Shown: in pieces, positions 1 through 5,789 of the stretch
How positions within the stretch are numbered: position 1 is the stretch's first letter
How the letters are laid out: every line of letters begins with the position of its first letter
NCBI GenBank assembly: GCA_014378125.1
Contig: JACMOG010000233.1
Coordinates: forward strand, 1-7,360
DNA from: Vitreoscilla sp.
GTDB taxonomy: Bacteria > Pseudomonadota > Gammaproteobacteria > Burkholderiales > Burkholderiaceae
Direction: 5' to 3'
DNA length: 7,360 bases
Made by a program: the position numbers and the translations under genes
The notes under the pieces: generated by a model
The model's input: the letters and a program-made list of their open reading frames with translations, nothing else
Database searches by the model: none
Told to the model about the DNA's origin: nothing

Positions 1-384
1 AGCGCGCTGTCCGGGGTGGGCAGCGCCGGCCTGACGATCACCGTGGCCTCCGCCAGCTACAACGACACCCTCGTCTTCGATGCCGGCACGGTGGTCACCA
101 CCGACGAATCCAGCGCGAGCGGCACCACGTCGATCACGGCGTCCGGCGCGTTCACGTCGCACTCGCTGGGCGGCCACGTCACCATCGCCACGCCGACGCC
201 GATCGTGCAGGCCGATGCCGATGCCTACCCGGGCTCGGGCGTGATCCGCGTCACCGGCGCCTCCGGCAGCACGCTGCTGATCACCGTGCTGAGCAATTCG
301 CAGGTGCAGCTGCAGCTCGACGCCAATGGCGACGGCACCTACGCGAGCACGACCTCGGTCGCGTGGACCACGCTGGTTCCCTGA
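1..384 (+). CDS. 3' end of a probable exported protein of unknown function, DANGDG motif
   Basis: The frame is open from the first base and stops with TGA at 382-384, so this is the C-terminal 127 residues of a longer protein whose start lies outside the window. The GTG at 16 is an internal valine and there is no reason to start there. The sequence is rich in Ser, Thr, Gly, Ala and Val, has no cysteine and has alternating hydrophobic/polar stretches (for example LTITVASASY), as in beta-rich secreted or surface proteins. Near the end is DANGDGTY, which fits the DxNxDG pattern of EF-hand or dockerin-type calcium loops, but a single short match does not prove calcium binding. The last codons encode AWTTLVP. 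I do not recognise a named family. It ends 21 bp before the stop of the oppositely oriented CoA-transferase gene, so the two converge. That the segment is coding is well supported; export and ion binding are inference. Confidence 0.7.
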   Translation, partial: SALSGVGSAGLTITVASASYNDTLVFDAGTVVTTDESSASGTTSITASGAFTSHSLGGHVTIATPTPIVQADADAYPGSGVIRVTGASGSTLLITVLSNSQVQLQLDANGDGTYASTTSVAWTTLVP

Positions 385-405
385 CCGGCGCCACGCGGGC
401 GCGCG

Positions 406-1596
406 TCACTCGATGACGCCGTCCTTTCTCAGCGCGGCGATTCGCGCGGCGGAGACGCCGGCCTGCGCCAGCACGTCGTCGGTGTGCTGGCCCAGGCGCG
501 GCGCAGCATGGCGCACGGCGCCGGGCGTGCCCGACAACTTGGGCACGATGCCCGGCGCGGCGATGGTGCCGCCGCCCATCGCGGGGATGCGTTCGATGTT
601 GCCGCGCGCGGCGTAGTGCGCGTCGTGCGCGATCTCGGCGATCGTGTAGATGCGGCTCGCGGGCACGTCCGCGTCGCGCAGGCGCTCCAGCACCTCTTCG
701 AGCGCGTGCTGCGCCGTCCACCCGCCGATGGCCGCGTCGATCTCGGCGGCACGCCGTGAGCGGCCGTCGTTGGCGGCCAGCGCCGGGTCGTCGGCAAGAT
801 CCTTGCGGCCGATCAGGCCCATCAGGCGCTTGAAGATGCTGTCGCCGTTGCCGGCCACCAGCACCGCCTGGCCGTCCACGCAGGCGTAGGCGTTCGACGG
901 CGTGATGCCCGGCAGGGCGCCGCCGGCGGGGCGGCGCACCTCGCCGAAGGCGTCGTACTCGGGCAGCAGGCTCTCGGACAGGTTGAACATCGCCTCGTAG
1001 AGCGCGAGGTCGATGCGCTGGCCCTGGCCCCCGCGCGCGTCACGCGCGTACAGGGCCAGCATCACGCCGAGGGCGCCATGCACGCCCGCCACCGTGTCGC
1101 CCAGCGAGACGCCGCTGCGCACCGGCGTGCGGCCCGGCTCGGCGTTGAGGTAGCGCAGGCCGCTGAAGGCCTCGGCCACGGCGGCGAATCCGGGCTCCGA
1201 CGCGCGCGGCCCGGTCTGGCCGAAGCCCGACAGGCTCAGCATCACCAGGCGCGGGTTGAGCGCGTGCAGTGCCTCCCAGCCCAGGCCCCAGTCGTCCATG
1301 GCGCCGGGACGGAAGTTCTCGATGAGGACGTCGGCGTCACAAAGCAGCTCGCGCACGAGGGCCTGGCCCTCGGGCACGCGCAGGTCGATGCACACCGACT
1401 CCTTGTTGCGCGACTGCGCATCCCACCACACCGAGGTGCCCTCGCGCAGCTTGCGCCACTTGCGCAACGCGTCGCCGGTCTTCGGGGGCTCCACCTTGAT
1501 GACGCGCGCGCCGAAGTCGGCCAGCGTCTTTGCCGCGAAGGGGCCGGCGATGAGCTGGCCCAGTTCGACGACCTTGATTCCTTCGAGCACCTGCAT
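406..1596 (-). CDS. CaiB/BaiF family (type III) CoA-transferase
   Basis: This 396-residue protein has the usual length and features of class III CoA-transferases, which move CoA between carboxylic acids through an aspartyl-CoA anhydride in the cytoplasm. The N-terminus (LEGIKVVELGQLIAGPFAAK, residues 4-23) is the family's Rossmann-like opening. ENFRPGAMDDWGLG (93-106) and GFGQTGP (124-130) are family landmarks. The catalytic aspartate is most likely D167 in SLGDTVAGVHGA. GGQGQRIDLALYEAMF (189-204) is the typical stretch after it. The start ATG at 1596 is preceded by a GGAGG ribosome binding site 9 nt upstream, which settles the start. The donor and acceptor acids cannot be read from the sequence: no acyl-CoA dehydrogenase, lyase or LysR regulator is adjacent, as is often seen for this family. 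The upstream neighbour is a small unknown gene 135 bp away. Family assignment is secure; substrate is unknown. Confidence 0.93.
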   Translation of the reverse strand: MQVLEGIKVVELGQLIAGPFAAKTLADFGARVIKVEPPKTGDALRKWRKLREGTSVWWDAQSRNKESVCIDLRVPEGQALVRELLCDADVLIENFRPGAMDDWGLGWEALHALNPRLVMLSLSGFGQTGPRASEPGFAAVAEAFSGLRYLNAEPGRTPVRSGVSLGDTVAGVHGALGVMLALYARDARGGQGQRIDLALYEAMFNLSESLLPEYDAFGEVRRPAGGALPGITPSNAYACVDGQAVLVAGNGDSIFKRLMGLIGRKDLADDPALAANDGRSRRAAEIDAAIGGWTAQHALEEVLERLRDADVPASRIYTIAEIAHDAHYAARGNIERIPAMGGGTIAAPGIVPKLSGTPGAVRHAAPRLGQHTDDVLAQAGVSAARIAALRKDGVIE

Positions 1597-1604
1597 GGGC
1601 GACT

Positions 1605-1624
1605 GCCTCCGGTTCGCTGGAGGC
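1605..1624 (-). promoter_or_regulatory. Hairpin enclosing the CoA-transferase ribosome binding site
   Basis: On the minus strand GCCTCC (1624-1619) and GGAGGC (1610-1605) are perfect 6-bp inverted arms around an 8-nt loop. The 3' arm contains the GGAGG Shine-Dalgarno sequence of the CoA-transferase gene, 9 nt before its ATG. If the RNA folds this way the ribosome binding site would be paired. The arms are seen directly; a regulatory effect is inference, since 6-bp stems are common by chance in GC-rich DNA. Confidence 0.4.
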
Positions 1625-1657
1625 CATTGTGCGCATGGGAAAGCTCAGTCGGATTGC

Positions 1658-1676
1658 CGGTCTCGCCAAGAGACCG
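1658..1676. repeat. 7-bp perfect inverted repeat upstream of the CoA-transferase gene
   Basis: CGGTCTC (1658-1664) and GAGACCG (1670-1676) form a perfect 7-bp inverted repeat with a 5-nt spacer, 62 bp upstream of the CoA-transferase start codon. It could be a leader hairpin or a protein binding site. Its core TCTC-N5-GAGA also fits the loose T-N11-A dyad of LysR-type operators, but no LysR gene is in the window. No T-tract follows on either strand, so it is not a convincing terminator. Confidence 0.4.
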
Positions 1677-1703
1677 TTCGCGCCAGGTGAAAGCGGCGCA
1701 TTG

Positions 1704-1722
1704 GCCGGGGCGAGGCCCCGGC
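1704..1722 (-). terminator. Weak candidate terminator hairpin after the 78-residue gene
   Basis: GCCGGGG (1704-1710) and CCCCGGC (1716-1722) form a perfect, very GC-rich 7-bp stem with a 5-nt loop. It begins 9 bp past the stop codon of the small minus-strand gene. That placement suits a terminator, but the stem is followed on the minus strand by CAATGCG rather than a U-run. It may instead be a pause site, an mRNA-stabilising 3' hairpin, or the first of three hairpins in the leader of the CoA-transferase gene. Confidence 0.3.
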
Positions 1723-1731
1723 GGCGGGATA

Positions 1732-1968
1732 TCAGGCCGCCTGCAGGTTGCCTAGCATCGACGCGTGCACCTTCACCAGCATCTCTTCGCCGGCGGCGGT
1801 CAGGCGCAGGTTGCCGCCGTTCCATTGCAGCCAGCGCATCGCCACGAAGCGGTCGATGGTCTGCTCCGGGATGTCGCAGGCGCGGCGGCGCGCCAGGGCG
1901 TCCACCGTGGCAAGCAGGGAGTCCTGCAGCGCGGTGTTGATCTTCGACAGGGCGGTGGCGGTCTTCAT
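1732..1968 (-). CDS. Small protein of unknown function, 78 aa, winged-helix-like C-terminal half
   Basis: I do not recognise a named family. The ATG at 1968 is chosen because a good Shine-Dalgarno sequence (GAAGGAA) lies about 5-6 nt upstream; the open frame extends to an ATG at 2034, but those 22 extra codons overlap this ribosome binding site and look unlike protein. The 78-residue product starts MKTATALSKI and has an N-terminal helix-prone region (about 1-30). It then has IPEQTIDRFVAMRWLQWNGG (33-52) and NLRLTAAGEEMLVKVHA (53-69). A helix followed by a short turn, a strand-like LRLT and 'TAAGEEML' resembles the recognition-helix and wing part of MarR-like winged-helix proteins, where 'LTxxGxxL' is common. 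The protein is too short for a full regulator of that type and has no membrane segment or signal peptide. It sits between the esterase and CoA-transferase genes, all on the minus strand. A small DNA-binding or adaptor role is only a guess. Confidence 0.72.
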   Translation of the reverse strand: MKTATALSKINTALQDSLLATVDALARRRACDIPEQTIDRFVAMRWLQWNGGNLRLTAAGEEMLVKVHASMLGNLQAA

Positions 1969-1974
1969 GGTCGT

Positions 1975-1979
1975 TCCTT
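1975..1979 (-). promoter_or_regulatory. Ribosome binding site that decides the start of the 78-residue gene
   Basis: On the minus strand AAGGA lies 6 nt before the ATG at 1968, within a longer GAAGGAA purine run. It supports the short start over the in-frame ATG at 2034, which would place this site inside the coding sequence. Confidence 0.65.
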
Positions 1980-2067
1980 CAGCGTTGAGCGAACGATACC
2001 GACCGCCACTGTCGACCACCGTAGTCGTCGGCACTGTTCCCGTGTAGGACAGCGCCGACTCGACAAT

Positions 2068-2754
2068 TCAGTGCAAGCCGGGGTCGCTTTCGCGGGCCGC
2101 CTTCATGGCCGCCTCCCACACGCGCTTGGGCAGGTGCCCGCGCAGGCGCTCGACCAGCAACTCGGCGATCTCGTCGTTCACCTGGTGGCCCACGTGGGGG
2201 ATCACGTCGGCGGTGACGTCGGCGCCGATCGCCACCAGGTGTTCGGCCGCGTCCACCGTGAAGCCGTAGGGGATCACCGGGTCGGCCTTGCCGTGGAACA
2301 TGTGCACGGTGGTGGCGGCGTTGGGGCTCTCGGGCAGGCGCGCGAAGCGGCCGGCGATGGAGACGACCCGACCGGCCAGCGCCGGCCGGTCGCGCGTGGA
2401 TTCGAGCGCCATGATGCCGCCCTGCGAGAAGCCGATCAGCGCCACCGCGTCGGTGCCGACGCCGGCTTCGCCCTGCCAGCGCGCCACGGTCTCGGCGAAG
2501 GCGGGCAGCGCCTCCTCCACGCGGGCGGGGCGGTTGTCCTCGCTGATGTCTTGCACCGAGAACCACTGGCGCCCGTTGCCCGAGTCGGCGGGCAGCGGCG
2601 CGGCGATGCTCACGATGAACGCCTCGGGGAATTCCTTGGCCAGTACCTGGCCGAGCGGCACCAGGTCCTGGGCGTTGGCGCCCACGCCGTGGAACAGCAG
2701 CATCAGTTGCTGGGCCGGGCCCTGGGGGCGGGCGACGATGACGGAGTCGGACAT
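2068..2754 (-). CDS. ypfH: YpfH-like alpha/beta-hydrolase esterase
   Basis: This 228-residue protein matches the carboxylesterase/phospholipase (acyl-protein thioesterase-like) family in length and motifs and is closest to E. coli YpfH. These are cytoplasmic serine esterases active on short acyl esters in vitro, with unsettled physiological substrates. Visible features are MLLFHGVGANAQDLVPLG (18-35, the oxyanion-hole region), the nucleophile elbow GFSQGG with S110, the acid D158 in HGKADPVIP, and the histidine H190 in IPHVGHQVNDEI. The triad is therefore complete. There is no signal peptide. The ATG at 2754 is preceded by a modest AAGAG ribosome binding site. The gene lies 60 bp downstream of the HDOD gene on the same strand and may be co-transcribed with it, although an 8-bp hairpin occupies the gap. 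The fold and active site are well supported; the gene symbol rests on overall resemblance. Confidence 0.9.
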   Translation of the reverse strand: MSDSVIVARPQGPAQQLMLLFHGVGANAQDLVPLGQVLAKEFPEAFIVSIAAPLPADSGNGRQWFSVQDISEDNRPARVEEALPAFAETVARWQGEAGVGTDAVALIGFSQGGIMALESTRDRPALAGRVVSIAGRFARLPESPNAATTVHMFHGKADPVIPYGFTVDAAEHLVAIGADVTADVIPHVGHQVNDEIAELLVERLRGHLPKRVWEAAMKAARESDPGLH

Positions 2755-2765
2755 GGCGTTCTCTT

Positions 2766-2787
2766 CGGGATCGGTGGGTCGATCCCG
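2766..2787 (-). repeat. 8-bp hairpin between the HDOD and esterase genes
   Basis: CGGGATCG (2766-2773) and CGATCCCG (2780-2787) are perfect inverted arms around a 6-nt loop. The element lies 27 bp past the HDOD stop codon and ends directly beside the AAGAG ribosome binding site of the esterase gene. There is no U-run after it on the minus strand, so it is not a canonical terminator. It could be an operator dyad, a pause or attenuation hairpin, or a stabilising structure. Confidence 0.45.
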
Positions 2788-2814
2788 GATTGGATCACGC
2801 CGAGGCGAAGTTCG

Positions 2815-3723
2815 TCAGACGCCCGTGGAGGCGAACTGGGCGTGCACGTCCTCGCACCAGGTCTCGAGGTCGGCCTCGTTCATGCCGAGGGCCGCCAGCG
2901 CGATGGCGCCGCCCTTGCTCCACTCGATGTGGCGGTTCAGGCCCTGGTAGCGCTGGATGATGGTCTCGCACACCAGGCCGAGCGCCACCAGCTCGCGCAC
3001 CTGGGGCGGCATCGGCCCCATCCAGGAGCTGTATTCGTGGTGCAGGCGCGTGGCCAGCACGGCGGTCTGCGACACGCCCCAGGTGCGCGCGGTGAGCGCG
3101 CCCACCAACGCGTGGTCGACCCCGTGGATGGACTGCTCGAGCGCGGTGATGCTGCCCTCGTGCACGTTGCATCTTGCCAGCGTGGTGACGTAGCCGTTCC
3201 TGCCGGGAAAGCGCTGCAGCAGGATGGCGATGCCCAGCTCCACGAACAGGCCGTAGGTGTGGGCCAGCGCGGGCGGCACGACGCGCCGGGTGCGCGCCAG
3301 GTAGGTCATGGCGCGGGCGCGCTTGGCCGACACGTCCCAGAAGCGGACGAAGCCCGGGCCGGTGGTGGGCAGCAGCTTGCGCAGCACGATCTCGGTGAAG
3401 ATGGCCTGGCACTGGGCGAAGCCCAGCAGCTGGAAGGCCTGGTCGACGGTGTCGGCGCGGCGGCTCAGGCCCATCAGCGGCGAGTTGGCGTACTTCAGCA
3501 GCGCGGCGGACAGCGCCACGTCGGAGCCGGCGATGTCGGACACGCGCTTGAGCGACGGGTCGTCGCGTTCCAGCTCCTGCTGGAGGTCGATCAGCATCTG
3601 CGGCCGGGCCGGGATGCCGATGTCGCGGACGAGCGCCTGCAGCGCCTTCCCGTCGAGGTCGGCGAGGGCGAGCAGCTGGTCGCCGCCCATTTCGGGCAGT
3701 GAGGTAAGAGCGGAGGCATCCAT
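2815..3723 (-). CDS. HDOD-domain protein, HD dyad replaced
   Basis: The 302-residue product carries an HDOD domain, a relative of HD phosphohydrolases usually found in bacterial signalling and stress-response proteins and often thought to be regulatory rather than enzymatic. Family landmarks are IPARPQMLIDLQQELERDDPSLKRV (about 37-61), then IAGSDVALSAALLKYANSPL (64-83) and DTVDQAFQLLGF (91-102). The place of the HD dyad reads GLFVELGIAILLQRFP (158-173), with V161-E162 where true HD enzymes have His-Asp. Downstream, VDHALVGALTARTWG (202-216) and LHHE (227-230) keep the usual histidines. No GGDEF, EAL, receiver or membrane segment is attached. The ATG at 3723 is the first good start; its ribosome binding site is weak (GGAA about 10 nt upstream). 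The gene sits 97 bp after prpE and 60 bp before the esterase gene. Family assignment is firm; function is unknown. Confidence 0.88.
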   Translation of the reverse strand: MDASALTSLPEMGGDQLLALADLDGKALQALVRDIGIPARPQMLIDLQQELERDDPSLKRVSDIAGSDVALSAALLKYANSPLMGLSRRADTVDQAFQLLGFAQCQAIFTEIVLRKLLPTTGPGFVRFWDVSAKRARAMTYLARTRRVVPPALAHTYGLFVELGIAILLQRFPGRNGYVTTLARCNVHEGSITALEQSIHGVDHALVGALTARTWGVSQTAVLATRLHHEYSSWMGPMPPQVRELVALGLVCETIIQRYQGLNRHIEWSKGGAIALAALGMNEADLETWCEDVHAQFASTGV

Positions 3724-3764
3724 GCGCGAGGGTTCCGTGTTGACTGATCCGTTGCGTGCTTATC

Positions 3765-3798
3765 GGCACTTCGGCGGAACAGTTGAGCGGGAAGTGCC
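3765..3798. repeat. 8-bp inverted repeat in the prpE-HDOD gap
   Basis: GGCACTTC (3765-3772) and GAAGTGCC (3791-3798) are perfect inverted arms separated by 18 bp. The centre-to-centre distance of 26 bp is not a whole number of helical turns, though the arms lie close enough for a looped stem. The element is 22 bp beyond the prpE stop codon and 41 bp before the HDOD start codon. It could be a regulatory site for the HDOD gene or a 3' hairpin of the prpE transcript. No U-run follows. Confidence 0.4.
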
Positions 3799-3820
3799 AC
3801 GCGACGGGCGCAAACGCAAG

Positions 3821-5737
3821 TCAGGCGGCGTCGACGGCTCCGCGAATATGCGCCAGGGCGGCCGGATCGTCCAGCGTCGTCAGGTCGCCCGGATCGCGCC
3901 CCTCGCACAGCGCCTGGATGGTGCGGCGGAGCAGCTTGCCGGAGCGCGTCTTGGGCAGGCCGGCCACGAAGCGCACCCGCGCCGGGCGCGCCACCGCGCC
4001 CAGGGTGTCGTCCACCCGCTTCATCACCTCGAGCTCCAGCGCACGCGCCAGCTCGGCCGTGGCGACGCGCGCCGGCTCGCGCGGCACCGCGAACGCCATG
4101 GCCACCTGGCCCTTGAGCGCGTCGGCCACGCCCACCACGGCCACCTCGGCGGTGGCCGGGTGGCCGGGGATGCTTTCCTCGGTCTCGCGGGTGCCCAGCC
4201 GGGGGCCGGCCAAGTTGATCACGTCGTCGGTGCGGCCCAGGATGAAGAAGTAGCCGTCGGCGTCGCGCACGGCCCAGTCGAAGGTGGAGTAGACCGTCCG
4301 GTTCGGCACGCTGCGCCAGTAGGTCTGCACGAAGCGATCGTCGTCGCCCCACACGGTCTGCATGCAGCCGGGCGGCAATGGGTACTCCAGCGCCAGCACG
4401 CCCTTCTGGTCGGCGCCCGTCAGCTCTGCGCCGGTGGTTTCGTCGAGCAGCACCGCGCGATAACCGAACATCGCCTTGCCCGGCGAGCCCAGTTTCGTGC
4501 GCGCTGGCTCCACGCCGTTCAGCAGCGTGAGGATGGGCCAGCCGCTCTCGGTCTGCCAGTAGTTGTCGATCACCGGCTTGCCGATCCCTTGCGTGATCCA
4601 GTCGGCCGTGGGCGCGTCCAGCGGCTCGCCGGCGAGGAACAACGCGCGCAGCGACGCCAGGTCGTGCTTCTTCAGCAGCGCCGGATCCTGCTTCTTGAGC
4701 ACGCGGATGGCGGTGGGCGACGAGAACATCACCGACACCTTGTACTTCTCCACCAGCCGCCACCAGATGGCGCCGTCGGGCTCCTTGCCGAAGCCCTGCG
4801 TGGGAAGGCCCTCGTACATGAGCGTGGTCATGCCGCCGATCAACGGACCGTAGACGATGTAGCTGTGGCCCACCACCCACCCGATGTCGCTGGTACAGAA
4901 GTACGTCTCGCCCGGATGGCCGTCGAAGATCGCCGGGATGGAGGCGGCCAGCGCCACGGCGTAGCCGCCCGTGTCGCGCTGCACGCCCTTGGGCTTGCCG
5001 GTGGTGCCCGAGGTGTAGAGCGTGTAGCTGGGATGCGTGGCGTCCACCCAGGTGCACGGCACCTGTGCCTGCGCGTGACGCGCGCGCAGGTCGGCCCAGG
5101 CCATGTCGCGGCCCGCGACGACCGCCGACGGCGCCAGGCCCCGATCCACCATCACCACCTTGGCCGGCTTGTGCGCGGCCAGCCCGATGGCCTCGTCCAG
5201 CAAGGGTTTGTAAGCGATCACCTTGCCGCCGCGCGAGCCGGCGTCGGCACTCACGATGACCGTGGGCCGCGCGTCGTCGATGCGCGTGGCCAGGCTGGCG
5301 CTGGCAAAGCCGCCGAACACCACCGAGTGGATCGCGCCCAACCGCGCGCAGGCCAACATCGCGAACGTGGCCTCGGGAATCATCGGCAGGTACAGCAGCA
5401 CGCGGTCGCCCTGGCGCACGCCCAGCTCCTGCAGCGCCGCGGCCATCGTCATCACCTCCTGCAGCAGCTGCGACGTGCTCCAGGAACGCTCCTGGTCGAC
5501 CTCGGTGGAGACCCACACCAGCGCCGCGCGATCCGGATGCGTGGCCGCGTGGCGGTCGACCGCGTTGTGGCACAGGTTGGTGAGTCCGCCCGGGAACCAC
5601 TGCACGAACGGCGGGTTCGAGGTGTCGCATACGCGATCGAACGGCCGCTCCCAGTGGATGCGCCGTGCCTGCTCGCCCCAGAAGGCCTCGGGATCTTCCA
5701 GCGAATATCGGGTGAGCTCGGCGGCGTTCATGGGCAT
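3821..5737 (-). CDS. prpE: PrpE-type propionate--CoA ligase (acyl-CoA synthetase)
   Basis: The 638-residue protein is an ANL-superfamily acyl-CoA synthetase most like PrpE, which activates propionate with ATP and CoA in the cytoplasm through a propionyl-AMP intermediate. The N-terminal cap (about 10-65, with DPEAFWGEQARRIHWERPFD) is the ACAS_N region. Core motifs are the P-loop YTSGTTGKPKG (241-251), FCTSDIGWVVGHSYIVYGPL (280-299), YWQTESGWP (393-401), and YSTFDWAVRDADGYFFILGRTDDVIN (about 483-508) with the hinge Asp in GRTDD. The C-terminal PKTRSGK (595-601) carries the catalytic, acetylation-sensitive lysine K601. The A8 loop reads LAGPRLGTRETEESI (509-523), whereas the family normally has GHRLGT. 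The ATG at 5737 has GGAG 5 nt upstream; an ATG two codons later is equally possible. No prpB, prpC or prpR is nearby, so this is a stand-alone prpE or a close paralogue with another short-chain acid as substrate. It lies 52 bp downstream of the exporter gene. Confidence 0.9.
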   Translation of the reverse strand: MPMNAAELTRYSLEDPEAFWGEQARRIHWERPFDRVCDTSNPPFVQWFPGGLTNLCHNAVDRHAATHPDRAALVWVSTEVDQERSWSTSQLLQEVMTMAAALQELGVRQGDRVLLYLPMIPEATFAMLACARLGAIHSVVFGGFASASLATRIDDARPTVIVSADAGSRGGKVIAYKPLLDEAIGLAAHKPAKVVMVDRGLAPSAVVAGRDMAWADLRARHAQAQVPCTWVDATHPSYTLYTSGTTGKPKGVQRDTGGYAVALAASIPAIFDGHPGETYFCTSDIGWVVGHSYIVYGPLIGGMTTLMYEGLPTQGFGKEPDGAIWWRLVEKYKVSVMFSSPTAIRVLKKQDPALLKKHDLASLRALFLAGEPLDAPTADWITQGIGKPVIDNYWQTESGWPILTLLNGVEPARTKLGSPGKAMFGYRAVLLDETTGAELTGADQKGVLALEYPLPPGCMQTVWGDDDRFVQTYWRSVPNRTVYSTFDWAVRDADGYFFILGRTDDVINLAGPRLGTRETEESIPGHPATAEVAVVGVADALKGQVAMAFAVPREPARVATAELARALELEVMKRVDDTLGAVARPARVRFVAGLPKTRSGKLLRRTIQALCEGRDPGDLTTLDDPAALAHIRGAVDAA

Positions 5738-5743
5738 GCTGTC

Positions 5744-5769
5744 TCCGGCGGTTCGAGTTGTCTGCCGGA
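5744..5769 (-). promoter_or_regulatory. Inverted repeat overlapping the prpE ribosome binding site
   Basis: On the minus strand TCCGGC (5769-5764) and GCCGGA (5749-5744) form a 6-bp inverted repeat with a 14-nt spacer. The 3' arm shares its last three bases with the GGAGA ribosome binding site of prpE. It is short enough to be a chance match in GC-rich DNA and is listed mainly because a similar arrangement occurs before the CoA-transferase gene. Confidence 0.22.
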
Positions 5770-5789
5770 TGGTGCCATGAAGCGTCGGG

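Noticed and set aside
388..402. GCGCC-N5-GGCGC hairpin between the convergent first gene and the CoA-transferase gene, as a bidirectional terminator.
   Set aside because: The stem is only 5 bp and has no T-run on either side. It is too common a structure in this base composition to call.
1616..1637. Two upstream ATGs on the minus strand before the CoA-transferase gene, as a leader peptide.
   Set aside because: They are in a frame that stays open far into the CoA-transferase gene and have no ribosome binding site, so they do not define a short leader peptide.
1969..2034. N-terminal extension of the 78-residue protein to the ATG at 2034.
   Set aside because: The extension overlaps a strong GAAGGAA ribosome binding site correctly spaced for the ATG at 1968, and adds no recognisable protein sequence.
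2369..2392. Strong 9-bp hairpin (CGACCGGCC arm, 6-nt loop) inside the esterase gene.
   Set aside because: It is within coding sequence that translates to ordinary conserved protein (around residues 121-129), and GC-rich Ala/Gly/Arg codons readily create such palindromes.
1765..3702. Plus-strand open frame of 645 codons.
   Set aside because: It is antisense to the small gene, the esterase and the HDOD gene, with no recognisable domain and the composition of a shadow frame.
3740..3766. Plus-strand TTGACT and TATCGG resembling a promoter.
   Set aside because: The spacer is only 15 bp, the -10 match is poor, and no plus-strand gene lies downstream.
3591..5630. Second minus-strand frame of 679 codons overlapping prpE.
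   Set aside because: It is an out-of-frame reading of prpE and HDOD, Arg/Gly/Ala-rich and without motifs; the prpE frame contains every expected synthetase motif.
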